From Thiorhodovibrio winogradskyi (GTDB lineage: Bacteria > Pseudomonadota > Gammaproteobacteria > Chromatiales > Chromatiaceae), in the NCBI RefSeq assembly GCF_036208045.1, contig NZ_CP121472.1, positions 496,001 to 560,000 of the forward strand: a stretch of DNA of 64,000 nucleotides, in the 5' to 3' direction. Positions 17,945-27,088 of the stretch are shown piece after piece. The first letter of the stretch is position 1. Each line of letters opens with the position of its first letter. Under the pieces are notes generated by a model. It ran no database searches. It saw nothing but the letters and a program-made list of their open reading frames with translations, and was not told the DNA's origin. Position numbers and translations under genes: made by a program.

Positions 17945-18300
17945 ACGGGAATTGCAGGGACAGTATACTTAATTCTCCTCAATGATCTCGCTGGCTACCG
18001 GAATTCCGGGGACATAGGATTTAAAGTGGACTTAAAGGGGCCATGTCCGAATACATTTTCGAGCTACTCACCGGGCGCGGCACATGCCAAGCCCGGCACC
18101 CCTTGACCTGAAGGGCACGGATGCCCGCACCCTTTTCCAACCCCGCTCCCGTTCATTCGGGGCGGGGTTTTTCGTGTTTGGAGTTGGCGTGGCGCGCCGT
18201 TCGCGGCGAAAGCCGCTCCCACTCTCACCCACGCCACCAAATCGGCTAAACTCCCCTCATGACAGCTGACACCCAAATGCCCGATAACGGCGCGCGCTGG
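17945..18300 (+). repeat. Orphan copy of the Rpn-gene leader element
   Basis: This stretch matches the sequence at about 25558-25910 upstream of the second Rpn-like gene, including a GGGACAGTATACTTAATTC end, the ATAGGATTTAAAGTGG segment and the GGGCGCGGCACATGCC block with its terminator hairpin (18139-18172). Instead of running into the expected ATG it breaks at about 18300 into another GAATTGCAGGGACAG end. The coding part is absent, probably lost by recombination or element insertion. Confidence 0.8.
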
Positions 18301-18620
18301 AATTGCAGGGACAGTATACTTAATTCTCTTCAATGTTCTCGCTGGCTACGAATCAATATGGTCATACGAATTAATAGCAAGGTAGGATGGGTTGAGCGCG
18401 AGCGAAACCCATCACACCCCAAGCCTGAGCACAACTCAAACGCCCCTGTGGAAACACCGGGGCGTTTTTTTTTCGTGCTGATTTGGTGCCATCGGGCGGG
18501 AATGATGGGTTTCGCTTCGCTCTACCCATCCTACGGTGACGGGGTCAATCGTCTTCGTCGGGGGGGGAGCGTGAATGGTCCGATGGTGTCGGCACACCAA
18601 TTGGGGGGATAAATGCCTTG
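18301..18620. repeat. RAYT-associated composite repeat, copy 1
   Basis: Starts with the GAATTGCAGGGACAG end and contains an inverted pair of REP palindromes: a left arm beginning GTAGGATGGGTTGAGCG (18382) and its near reverse complement ending CTACCCATCCTAC (18534). Between them is a terminator-like hairpin (AACGCCCC / GGGGCGTT plus T run). The right end (about 18538-18620) duplicates the 3' end of the RAYT gene at 19188, coding for its last ~25 residues without the rest. It looks like a non-autonomous REPIN-type unit. Confidence 0.82.
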
Positions 18621-18935
18621 GGAATTGCAGGGACAGTATACTTAATTCTCTTCAATGTTCTCGCTGGCTACGAATCAATATGGTCATACGAATTAATAGC
18701 AAGGTAGCAAGGTAAGATGGGTTGAGCGCGAGCGAAACCCATCACACCCCAAGCCTGAGCACAACTCAAACGCCCATGTGGAAACACCGGGGCGTTTTTT
18801 TTTGCGTGCTGATTTGGTGCCATCGGGCGGGAATGATGGGTTTCGCTTCGCTCTACCCATCCTACGGTGACGGGGTCAATCGTCTTCGTCGGGGGGGAGC
18901 GTGAATGGTTCGATGGTGTCGGCACACCAATTGGG
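18621..18935. repeat. RAYT-associated composite repeat, copy 2
   Basis: A near-identical tandem copy of the preceding unit, with REP arms at about 18712 and 18865, the hairpin between them and the RAYT 3' fragment. It differs by small changes: GTAAGATGG for GTAGGATGG in the left arm, and a C-to-A change in the hairpin stem that breaks one pair. Its right end stops a few bases earlier than in copy 1 and joins directly to the next GAATTGCAGGGACAG. Confidence 0.82.
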
Positions 18936-19187
18936 AATTGCAGGGACAGTATACTTAATTCTCTTCAATGTTCTCGCTGGCTACGAATCAATATGGTCAT
19001 ACGAATTAATAGCAAGGTAGCAAGGTAGGATGGGTTGAGCGCGAGCGAAACCCATCACACCCCAAGCCTGAGCACAACTCAAACGCCCCTGTGGAAACAC
19101 TGGGGCGTTTTTTTTTCGTGCTGATTTGGTGCCATCGGGCGGGAATGATGGGTTTCGCTTCGCTCTACCCATCCTACGGTGACGGGG
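18936..19187. repeat. RAYT-associated composite repeat, copy 3, joined to the full RAYT gene
   Basis: The third tandem copy, with REP arms at 19025 and 19177. Unlike copies 1 and 2 it continues into the complete RAYT gene, whose stop lies at 19188-19190. This indicates that the two upstream copies derive from this arrangement by duplication of the 3'-flanking REP pair. Confidence 0.82.
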
Positions 19188-19727
19188 TCAATCGTCTTCG
19201 TCGGGGGGGAGCGTGAATGGTCCGATGGTGTCGGCACACCAATTGGGGGGATAAATGCCTTGGCGCACGGCGCGATGGAATGACGAATGCGGCCACTTGC
19301 CCGGTTGCTTGACGTATCCGTGCCGCACCGGGTTGAAATGGATGTAATGGAATCGGTTGTTGAATCCCCGTTGGTCGCGGACGCTATGTTCCCAAAACCG
19401 CCGCTGCCAAATCCCGCGCTCGCCCTTGGCTTGACGGCTGGCCGACAACCGTTCGCCCGGGGGGATTGTGCGCGAAAACGCCGCCTTGATTAGCCGCCAA
19501 CGGGTACTGTAATCCCAATCCCCCGGCGGCAACGTCCACAACGCATGCAAATGATTGGGCATGATCACAATGGCGTCGATGGCGAACGGATGCGCCGTCA
19601 TCACCGCGCGAAACACCGCGCGTAACGCGCCGACCTGTTCCACCAGCAACCGACTTTCCGGATCGCGCAACTTCACCGTGAAAAAATACGTCCCGCCCGC
19701 CACCCGCATCCGCCGATAATTCGTCAT
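19188..19727 (-). CDS. REP-associated tyrosine transposase (RAYT, Y1_Tnp family)
   Basis: A 179-residue single-strand transposase of the HUH superfamily. The metal-binding histidine motif is in IVIMPNHLHALWTL and the catalytic tyrosine in NNRFHYIHFNPVRHGYV, as expected for TnpA_REP. The start ATG at 19727 has a strong GGAGGGAGA site; the frame is open 18 codons further upstream without one. RAYTs nick single-stranded REP hairpins and are thought to spread REP/REPIN sequences. The matching REP pairs next door at 18382-19177 are the likely substrate. The frame is intact, so the gene may be active. Confidence 0.92.
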   Translation of the reverse strand: MTNYRRMRVAGGTYFFTVKLRDPESRLLVEQVGALRAVFRAVMTAHPFAIDAIVIMPNHLHALWTLPPGDWDYSTRWRLIKAAFSRTIPPGERLSASRQAKGERGIWQRRFWEHSVRDQRGFNNRFHYIHFNPVRHGYVKQPGKWPHSSFHRAVRQGIYPPNWCADTIGPFTLPPDEDD

Positions 19728-19784
19728 GGCATCTCCCTCCCATCCGTTATTTCCCGACAACATGCCCAGCTCCCGTAGCAAGGG

Positions 19785-20127
19785 AGGAATTGCAGGGAAT
19801 TGCAGGGACAGTATACTTAATTCTCTTCAATGTTCTCGCTGGCTACGAATCAATATGATCATAAGAATTAATAGCGAATTAATAGCAAGGTAGGATGGGT
19901 TTGGGCTTAAAGGAGCCAGGTTCGAATTCATTTTTAAGCCACCCACCGGGCGCGGCACATGCCAAGCCCGTCACCCCTGACCTGAAGGGCACGGATGCCC
20001 ACACCTTTTTCAAACCCCGCTCCCGTTCATTCGGGAATTGCAGGGACAGTATACTTAATTCTCTAAAATGATCTCGCTGGCTACGAATCAATAAGGTCAT
20101 ACGAATTAATACGAATTAATAGGGCCA
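19785..20127. repeat. Degenerate repeat block before the intron
   Basis: Contains two GGGACAGTATACTTAATTC ends (19804 and 20041), one preceded by a partly doubled GGAATTGCAGG. Between them (about 19899-20036) is a truncated Rpn-gene leader that breaks inside its terminator loop exactly at a GGGAATTGCAGGG junction. A single REP start (GTAGGATGGGTTT) at 19891 is fused to leader sequence. No gene is seen. Confidence 0.75.
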
Positions 20128-22170
20128 GTGCGGCCTGGCAAGGCCGCGTGTTCTAGCGGGTTAGAGTCCCGCCTGGGTCATCGTGAGCCGCGAGCCCAGT
20201 ATCAAGTCTTGCGGCGCGAAGGGTAACTGACGCGACGATGCGTAGGCGTGAAAACAGGCGAGGTGCAAAGGTAACGGGTGAAGCCGACCCTGAAGGTGTA
20301 GAGCCCCGAAAATTACGTTGGAGAGTGCCGACGGGTTTGGCCCCCCGGCAGGCAACAATGCATGTCGCGTCACTGGTCAGTGGCATGGATACTCCCCGGG
20401 GTCCGAGGCCGTGTCGAGCCTTATATTGAGAGCACGTGGTAACCAGGGAGATCCGTGCATCGGTCCGCTGGAGGCGGGCACCGGCGAACAAGTGTAAAAA
20501 GCGAGGACGCCGGCGGTGGTGCACGGAAGTCGGAGCCACTCGTAAGAGCGATGACGCCCGGTAATGCGGGTCGAGCATAAGGGGTGGCGGTCTGAGATAA
20601 CGTGACAGTGACACACGTCCCTACGCTGAGAGGACTAAGAGCGTGACAACCAAACTGAAACGTTTCACACTGAAGGCGCGCGAGGAACTGCGCACGCGGT
20701 TCACCTCCCTGATGGGGTTGTTGTTTGATCCCGAGGGGTTGCTTGATGAGCTTCGGACGCCAAGACGGACGCCCCGATTGGGCACAGGGCGCCCGGAGTT
20801 GATGGGGTAAGAAAGGAGGACTATGCCAAGGGCCTATTGGCTCGCTTGGAGGACTTGTCGGCACGGATACGCCGACTGGGCTATCGGCCGCAACCGGTGC
20901 GGCGAACCTACATCCCGAAAGGGGACGGACGCATGCGTCCGCTGGGTGTTCCGAGTTTTGAGGACCGTCTGGTGCAGGATCGCCTCAGCCAAATCTTGCA
21001 GGCCATCTGGGAGCCGGAGTTTCTGGACTGCTCCTATGGCTTTCGCCCTGGGCGCAGTGCGCATGATGCGCTACGTCGGGTCGCGGAGGTCATCACCAAC
21101 GAACGGACGTTGCGGGGTGGTTGAAGCTGACATCAAAGGCTTCTTCGACCACGTCTCCCATGCCCACCTGCTGCGCTTTCTAGAACATCGCATCGGCGAT
21201 CCGAACCTTCCACGGATCATCGAGCGGTTTCTGAAAGCCGGCATCATGGAAGATGGCGTATTTGCAGCCAGCGTCGAAGGGACGCCGCAAGGCGGATTGG
21301 TCTCGCCCGTACTGAGTAATATCTACCTGCACTACGTGCTCGACCTTTGGTTCGAGAAGCGTTTTGCAAAGCAGTGCGCGGGCAAGGCCTACCTGATTCG
21401 CTACGCCGATGACTATGTGGCCTGCTTCACGCACGAGGTCGACGCCCGCGCCTTTCTCACCGAAATGCAAAAGCGCTTGGCCGAGTTCGATCTGGAGATC
21501 GAGCCGAGCAAGACGGCGCTGCTGCAATTTGGCAGTGCCCTGTTGACATCAAGAGGGCTTGGACGCTCGCGGGTGCAATACCAAGGACCACGCACCTTCA
21601 GCTTCCTCGACTTCACCCATTATGTGGGTCGGAGTCGGACGGGGCGCTTCGTTGTTGGTCGCAAAACCGACGGCAAGCGCCTGCGCAAGAAGCTCAAGGC
21701 CCTCAACGACCGCCTGCGGGAGATGCGTACTGAGGGAGGGAACGCCATGGTGGCGTTTCTTGCGAGGCATCTGCAAGGACACATTCAGTACTATGGTGTC
21801 AGCGGTAACAGTCGCGGGCTGTCGAGCTACATCTACTTTGCCCAACGGCTGCTGTTTACGTGGCTAAACAGGCGAAGCCAGAAGCGCTCGCTTAACTGGA
21901 AGCAATTCTCGGCCTACATACGCCGCCTCCTGCCCAAGGCAGAAATTCGCCACAACCTTTACCCCGTCCCTTGGTGGATGACTCAGACTGGGAGCCGGAT
22001 GGTGTAACACTCCAAGTCCGGTTCTGCGAGGAGCCGGGTAACAAAGCTGCGCATGGTCATAATATTGTGGCACCGCCGGGAAACCAGGCGGAAACAGAGA
22101 AAACAAACCTTGACCTAAACGCGGACAAGTTCCCGGCTTACTCTCCGGCTCAAATTACTATTGGAACCAC
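20128..22170 (+). mobile_element. Group II intron (5' end clear, 3' end approximate)
   Basis: The 5' end at GTGCGGCC (20128) is followed by about 500 bases of structured, GC-rich sequence expected of domains I-III, then the reverse-transcriptase/maturase coding region. Domain V is recognisable at about 21992-22026 (GAGCCGGATGG paired with AGTCCGGTTC) and overlaps the RT stop codon. A possible domain VI hairpin follows (CCGCC / GGCGG, 22073-22091), but I cannot fix the 3' splice site. The intron sits inside the repeat block after a truncated leader. The encoded protein is frameshifted, so mobility would need protein in trans. Confidence 0.85.
20643..22007 (+). pseudogene. Group II intron reverse transcriptase/maturase, frameshifted
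   Basis: The protein is spread over two frames. The N-terminus (GTG at 20643, VTTKLKRFTLKAREEL) is in frame with the C-terminus. The middle (about 20745-21112), with APGVDGVRKEDYAKG, YRPQPVRRTYIPKGDG and FLDCSYGFRPGRSAHDA, is in another frame. At GGGG 21114-21117 one extra G separates NERTLR from VVEADIKGFFD. The catalytic YADD motif (LIRYADDYVACF) and the maturase region are intact in the last part, to the stop at 22007. No C-terminal HNH endonuclease is seen. The N-terminal junction near 20745 also looks scrambled (about 20745-20795). Either the gene is dead, or the G run reflects a sequencing error; the second lesion makes error alone unlikely. Confidence 0.85.
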
Positions 22171-23016
22171 CTAGGCAAGGACGTCCACCTCATCACTGGT
22201 AATGCGAGATCGCAGGCTTCCAGTACTCTGCGTTCACGTCTCAAGCCAATAGTGGTCAGGCTCGAATTAATTGATAGCTCTACCTCTGACCTCTACAAGA
22301 TGCAACCCATCAAACCCCGCTTTTAAAAGAACTCGTGCTCTTTTATACCGGCCGATGAATGATCCAAGCCACTCCCACTCGGGTAACAATGCTTGTCCAG
22401 TGACTGTATTTGCTGGATCCAGGATTTTCACTCTCCAGCACCCCAGATCCGCGCTCTCTTGCGGAGGATTCTCTTAGGTCTCGGTTGCTCATCACAGGAC
22501 AGCCGCGATGCAATTCCGCGTTTTTTCACGTATTAACACCTCAATTATCTTAAAGTGAACAGGTCGCTCCACTTTACGCAAAGCCGCGGAAATATGGGAA
22601 AGCAATATGAGGTCACAGGAATTGTGTCCTTGGGAGAAATAGGTGCTTATGCAATAGGATAGTTCATGGTTGAGCCATTACTCACGTGGGGCAGGGTGGC
22701 GGACCAAGGGGAAGCTGGTAGGCAGGAGGGAACAGAGGATGAGCTGTGTTGCCGACACCGAAATCATGGTATTCTTAATGCTGCATGGGTGCTCGCAGGG
22801 TCATGGCGGTGGCTTTTTCCCAGGTAGGACTAAGCCGGTTGCGGGGCCCTCCTGGCGCTGATTCGCAGCCTTGGCATTCAGCGTTTAAGTGTCCGGTCCG
22901 AGCAGACGTCATAGCTTTACGATAGCTAGCTTATCCTGTGATGGCCATGGCAGAGGTTCGCATCTTCACATCCCTGTAGGCCTTAGGGTCGGGTTGCATC
23001 TTATAGGAGCGTTATT
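22171..23016. other. About 850-base region without a supported gene
   Basis: Open frames of 60-70 codons exist but show no recognisable family, signal or ribosome site. One inverted repeat (TAAAGTG / CACTTTA, about 22552-22577) is visible. The last bases hold TAGGAGCG, the ribosome site for the gene at 23017. The region is less GC-rich than the flanks and may be decayed DNA left around the intron. Confidence 0.55.
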
Positions 23017-24333
23017 ATGGCTTTTTTTGGTTCCACCCCAACGACTGGTAGTGCCTTCGGCGGCTCTGGCCGTGGCGGCGGCAGCGGTTTCTTCGGTGGT
23101 GCGTCCTCAACTGGCAGCGCCATCACGACAATGAAAGAGCAAGGCACGAACCTGCTCGGCGGGGCGGGCAATGGTGAGCGGGGATCGGTCTCCGCGCAGG
23201 GCGGTTCGAGTTCTGCCGATGATGCCTTAAGTGGCTATCACTTTGTGAGTGTATCGCCGAACACAGATTATAGTATCAGCGCGAACCGCTTGGAGTTCGA
23301 TCTCGATCCAAGAATGTGGGTGTTCGCGGAGTTCAATTCCTTTGGCGATTTCCAAGCTAGCGGGACGCTTGGTGTGGCAGATAACTTGACAGGAGCTACT
23401 ATCAATTTCCTTGCTTCTGGTGATGATGAAATTAATCATCCTGGCCCATTCGGTGACCCATGGGTCATGGTAACCTCTCCGGATTCTGGCCGTTTAACGG
23501 TGGTTGTGACCAATTTCCTTAGCGGTGCGGACGATGGCGGCGATGGCCGTTTTGACTACCAGTTGGTTTTTTCCCCAGATGACGTCAACTATAAATTTGT
23601 TAGAAACTCGCTGGAAAAAAGCGCTGGCAGCAGCTTCTTTGGTGATTTGGCCGCAACCGGGGATGGACTCACTGGAAATGACGCCGAGCCCGGCTCCCCA
23701 GTGAACGGAAGTTCCCCAGCAGCAGGAGATCCCTGGCCTTGGCTTGTTCAAATTGGGGAAACTCTGGTGCTTCTGGATTTTGAGGACTTGCTAGAGATTG
23801 AAGAAAACACGGACGCCATTCCAGACGGTTATGGTGGCCTGAATTGGGGGGAGCTCAGCTGGGTAATCAACCCTACTATCGACGCTGACGACGGCCGCAA
23901 GTACGACGACAGCGGGTATATGGAACTGATAAAATTTGTTGAATCTGGCACTGCTTCTGCGTACAACCGCTTCGAAGAGCCGATGCTCCTCTCGGCGCCT
24001 GACAACGAGACCTTTGGTCTCTCGTCAGGTTTTTTCGCCGCTGCCTGGAACAATGGTCTAGACTTGCTAGTACAAGCGTTTCGCGATGGAGTCGAGGTTG
24101 GCAACGCCAACCTAGTGCTCAATCCACAGGATCCACAAGAGATCGATTTTGCTCAATTCGAGGGTGAAGAATTCACGAATCTGGATCAAGTCCTCATGAC
24201 GAGTTCAGGGGGCACTGATGCGGGTCTTGGCGCAACTAACTCTCAGTTTACAATGGACAACTTGGTCATAATAACCGGCATGGGTGACTTCGGAGAGCTT
24301 GGTCCGGCGATGGGAGCTCCTTTCTTCGGCTGA
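23017..24333 (+). CDS. Acidic extracellular-type protein with PEP-CTERM-like beta-sandwich module
   Basis: A 438-residue protein. Residues 1-70 are a Gly/Ser-rich, low-complexity region with FFG motifs (MAFFGSTPTTGSAFGG, GFFGG), and the protein also ends in APFFG. A middle domain (about 75-190) resembles pre-peptidase-type beta-sandwiches. The C-terminal part (about 255-420) carries the pattern LDFEDLLE, IPDGYGGLNWGEL, AYNRFEEP, FFAAAWNNGLDLLVQAF and FTMDNLVI, shared with many PEP-CTERM proteins, but there is no PEP-CTERM anchor and no signal peptide. It has no Cys. A TAGGAGCG site precedes the ATG. Function is unknown; non-classical or type I export is inference. Confidence 0.7.
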   Translation: MAFFGSTPTTGSAFGGSGRGGGSGFFGGASSTGSAITTMKEQGTNLLGGAGNGERGSVSAQGGSSSADDALSGYHFVSVSPNTDYSISANRLEFDLDPRMWVFAEFNSFGDFQASGTLGVADNLTGATINFLASGDDEINHPGPFGDPWVMVTSPDSGRLTVVVTNFLSGADDGGDGRFDYQLVFSPDDVNYKFVRNSLEKSAGSSFFGDLAATGDGLTGNDAEPGSPVNGSSPAAGDPWPWLVQIGETLVLLDFEDLLEIEENTDAIPDGYGGLNWGELSWVINPTIDADDGRKYDDSGYMELIKFVESGTASAYNRFEEPMLLSAPDNETFGLSSGFFAAAWNNGLDLLVQAFRDGVEVGNANLVLNPQDPQEIDFAQFEGEEFTNLDQVLMTSSGGTDAGLGATNSQFTMDNLVIITGMGDFGELGPAMGAPFFG

Positions 24334-24417
24334 TCTAGCCTGTCCCATGAGTTGTCTTGGCTGGTGGCCGGTGAAAGTAAAGGGGTAAAGTTTGAGTAAA
24401 TTTTTGAGCCAATCACC

Positions 24418-24655
24418 GGGCGCGGCACATGCCAAGCCCGGCACCCCTTGACCTGAAGGGCACGGATGCCCGCACCCTTTTCCAACCCCGCTCCCGTTCA
24501 TTCGGGGCGGGGTTTTTCGTGTTTGGAGTTGGCGTGGCGCGCCGTTCGCGGCGACAGCCGCTCCGACTCTCACCCACACCACCAAATCGGCTAAACTTCC
24601 CCCATGGCAGCCGACACCCAATGCCCGATACCGGCGCGTGCTGCCAGGGGCAACC
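24418..24655 (+). repeat. Rpn-gene leader, copy before gene 1
   Basis: A 238-base leader starting GGGCGCGGCACATGCC and ending at the ATG of the first Rpn-like gene. It contains a small GGGCACGGATGCCC hairpin and a terminator-type hairpin with T run (24484-24517). The same leader precedes all copies of the gene family. A terminator between promoter and gene suggests attenuation or protection from read-through. Confidence 0.85.
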
Positions 24656-25558
24656 ATGAGCCACGATCAGAACTTCAAAAATCTCATCCTCGACTACCCA
24701 CGCCAGGCCATTGAATTTGCCGCTGCCAGCGAGGCCGCAAAATTGGATGACAGCGTGCGCATTCTGCCGCTGCGTGAGGAGCAGCTGAAGGAACGCTTGG
24801 GTGATCGCTTTCGCGAGTTGGATGTGCCGCTGCTGCTGGAATGGCCCGATGGACGCCGCCAGGCGCTGCTGTTTGTCTTCGAGGAAGAAACCGAGCCGAA
24901 GCGCTTCTCGATGCATCGCCTGGCACACTATTGCCTGGACTTGGCCGAGCTCTACCACACCGAGCGCGTGGTGCCGGTGGCGATCTTCCTTCACCCTGGC
25001 ACCTTCGATGAAACACTCACCCTGGGCAGTGACACGCGCGATTATCTTCAGTTCAGCTATCTCGCATGGCCGTTATTCAGACTCCAGGCAAGAGCCTATT
25101 TCGACAGCCCTAACCTGGTCGCACGGCTGAACCTGCCCAACATGCGCTATGCGCCCGAGGAGAAGGTCGAAGTCTACGCCCAAGCGGTGCGCGGACTGCG
25201 CACCCTTGAACCCGACCGCGAGCGTCAGATCAAATACCTCGACTTTGTCGACATCTATGCCAAGCTCAATGACAATGAACGCCAGCGCTACCAACAACAC
25301 TATGCCGAGGAGACAGAAACCATGAGCGCCTTTGCTGATCGCTTTATTGACCAGGGAGTGCAGCAGGGAGTGCAGCAGGGTGAAGCCACCATCTTGATGG
25401 CTCAGCTGCAAGAAAAATTCGGTGCAGATTCACTCGACGCCCATCGCGAGCGCATCTCTGGCGCCGACCCTAAAGAACTGCTGCAATGGTCGAAACGCAT
25501 CCTCAGCGCCGAGACCCCAGAGACCATCTTCGACTTAAAGGGGCACGGTTCGAATTGA
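24656..25558 (+). CDS. Rpn-like PD-(D/E)XK family protein, copy 1
   Basis: A 300-residue protein. The core matches the Rpn/putative-transposase nuclease pattern: N-terminal NFKNLILDYPRQAIEF, an Asp in RELDVPLLLEWPDGRR and an acidic strand LLFVFEEETEP, then HRLAHYCLDLAELY. A C-terminal helical segment (about 245-295) resembles DUF4351. Rpn proteins promote recombination and cleave DNA in vitro. The ATG 24656 is shared by all copies. Two tandem VQQG units occur in the linker (one in the other copies). The last residues (DLKGHGSN) are read-through into an intergenic repeat. It may act as a nuclease linked to mobility or phage defence; this is inference. Confidence 0.8.
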   Translation: MSHDQNFKNLILDYPRQAIEFAAASEAAKLDDSVRILPLREEQLKERLGDRFRELDVPLLLEWPDGRRQALLFVFEEETEPKRFSMHRLAHYCLDLAELYHTERVVPVAIFLHPGTFDETLTLGSDTRDYLQFSYLAWPLFRLQARAYFDSPNLVARLNLPNMRYAPEEKVEVYAQAVRGLRTLEPDRERQIKYLDFVDIYAKLNDNERQRYQQHYAEETETMSAFADRFIDQGVQQGVQQGEATILMAQLQEKFGADSLDAHRERISGADPKELLQWSKRILSAETPETIFDLKGHGSN

Positions 25559-25920
25559 ATTGCTGGGACAGTATACTTAATTCTCCTCAATGATCTCGCT
25601 GGCTACCGGAATTCCGGGGACATAGGATTTAAAGTGGACTTAAAGGGGCCATGTCCGAATACATTTTCGAGCTACGCACCGGGCGCGGCACATGCCAAGC
25701 CCGGCACCCCTTGACCTGAAGGGCACGGATGCCCACACCTTTTTCAAACCCCGCTCCCGGCCATTCGGGGCGGGGTTGTTGGTGTTTGGGGGTATGCGTG
25801 GCGCGCCGTTCGCGGCGAAAGCCGCTCCCACTCTCACCCACGCCACCAAATCGGCTAAACTTCCCCCACGACAGCCGACATCAAAATGCCCGATACCGGC
25901 GCGTGCTGCCAGGGGCAACC
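25558..25920 (+). repeat. Intergenic element plus Rpn-gene leader, copy before gene 2
   Basis: Begins with TTGCTGGGACAGTATAC, the same end as the elements at 17.9-20.1 kb, then the ATAGGATTTAAAGTGG segment, then the standard leader (25681-25920) with its hairpin at 25747-25779. The T run of the terminator is interrupted here (GTTGTTGG), so it should terminate less well than copy 1. It matches the orphan leader at 17945-18300. Confidence 0.82.
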
Positions 25921-26790
25921 ATGAGCCACGATCAGAACTTCAAAAATCTCATCCTCGACTACCCACGCCAGGCCATTGAATTTGCCGCTGCCAGCGAAGC
26001 GGCTAGGTTGGATGACAGCGTGCGCATTCTGCCGCTGCGCGAGGAGCAGCTGAAGGAACGCTTGGGTGATCGTTTTCGCGAGTTGGATGTGCCGCTGCTG
26101 CTGGAATGGCCCGATGGACGCCGCCAGGCGCTGCTTTTTGTCTTCGAGGAAGAAACCGAGCCGAAGCGCTTCTCGATGCATCGCCTGGCACACTATTGTC
26201 TGGACTTGGCCGAGCTCTACCACACCGAGCGCGTGGTGCCGGTGGTGATCTTCCTTCACTCCGGCACCTTCGATGAAACACTCACTCTGGGCAGTGACAC
26301 GCGCGATTATCTTCAGTTCAGCTATCTCGCATGGCCGTTATTCAGACTCCAGGCAAGAGCCTATTTCGACAGCCCTAACCTGGTCGCACGGCTGAACCTG
26401 CCCAACATGCGCTATGCGCCCGAGGAGAAGGTCGAAGTCTACGCCCAAGCGGTGCGCGGACTGCGCACCCTGGAACCCGACCGCGAGCGTCAGATCAAAT
26501 ACCTCGACTTTGTCGACATCTATGCCAAGCTCAATGACAATGAACGCCAGCGCTACCAACAACACTATGCCGAGGAGACAGAAACCATGAGCGCCTTTGC
26601 TGATCGCTTTATTGACCAGGGAGTGCAGCAGGGTGAAGCCAGAACATTGCTGCGCCAGCTTGATCAAAAATTTGGCCCCGCGGCCGTGCAAGCCCATCGC
26701 GAGCGCATCGAGCAGGCGGAGCTTGAGCAGCTCGACACTTGGTTGGGTCGTATCCTCAGCGCCGACAGCCCCGAGACCATCTTCCACTGA
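25921..26790 (+). CDS. Rpn-like PD-(D/E)XK family protein, copy 2 (variant C-terminus)
   Basis: A 289-residue protein, nearly identical to copies 1 and 3 up to DQGVQQGEA (about residue 240), with scattered changes (EAARLDD for EAAKLDD). After that point it is different: ARTLLRQLDQKFGP and a tail ending in SPETIFH before its own stop. The C-terminal part is still of the same helical DUF4351-like kind, so the gene is a mosaic of a conserved nuclease-like core and an exchangeable tail. The ATG at 25921 follows the conserved leader. Its stop is not fused to repeat sequence, so this may be the ancestral 3' end. Confidence 0.8.
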   Translation: MSHDQNFKNLILDYPRQAIEFAAASEAARLDDSVRILPLREEQLKERLGDRFRELDVPLLLEWPDGRRQALLFVFEEETEPKRFSMHRLAHYCLDLAELYHTERVVPVVIFLHSGTFDETLTLGSDTRDYLQFSYLAWPLFRLQARAYFDSPNLVARLNLPNMRYAPEEKVEVYAQAVRGLRTLEPDRERQIKYLDFVDIYAKLNDNERQRYQQHYAEETETMSAFADRFIDQGVQQGEARTLLRQLDQKFGPAAVQAHRERIEQAELEQLDTWLGRILSADSPETIFH

Positions 26791-26851
26791 GTGTAAGACT
26801 TAAAGAAGACTTAAAGGGGCCTGGTTCGAATTCATTTTCAAGCCACCCACC

Positions 26852-27088
26852 GGGCGTGGCACATGCCAAGCCCGTCACCCTGACCTGAAGGGCACGGATG
26901 CCCACACCTTTTTCCAACCCCGCTCCCGGCCATTCGGGGCGGGGTTGTTGGTGTTTGGGGGTATGCGTGGCGCGCCATTCGCGGCGAAAGCCGCTGCCAC
27001 TCTCACCCACGCCACCAAATCGGCGAAACTCCGCCCAAGACAGCCGACACCCAATGCCCGATACCGGCGCGTGCTGCCAGGGGCAACC
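26852..27088 (+). repeat. Rpn-gene leader, copy before gene 3
   Basis: Same leader as before genes 1 and 2, starting GGGCGTGGCACATGCC, with the AACCCCGC / GCGGGGTT hairpin at 26916-26946 and an interrupted T run as in copy 2. It is preceded by CTTAAAGGGGCCTGGTTCG, a short motif that also follows genes 1 and 3. Confidence 0.82.

Noticed and set aside
18301-19187. Possible CRISPR array
   Set aside because: Three ~310-base repeats with no short spacers; they are REP/RAYT units and no cas genes are near.
20145-20180. tRNA-like T-arm (GGGTTAGAGTCCC) near the intron start
   Set aside because: No acceptor, D or anticodon arms; it lies in intron domain I.
22271-22861. Small ORFs of 60-70 codons after the intron
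   Set aside because: No ribosome site, composition unlike neighbours, no recognisable features.
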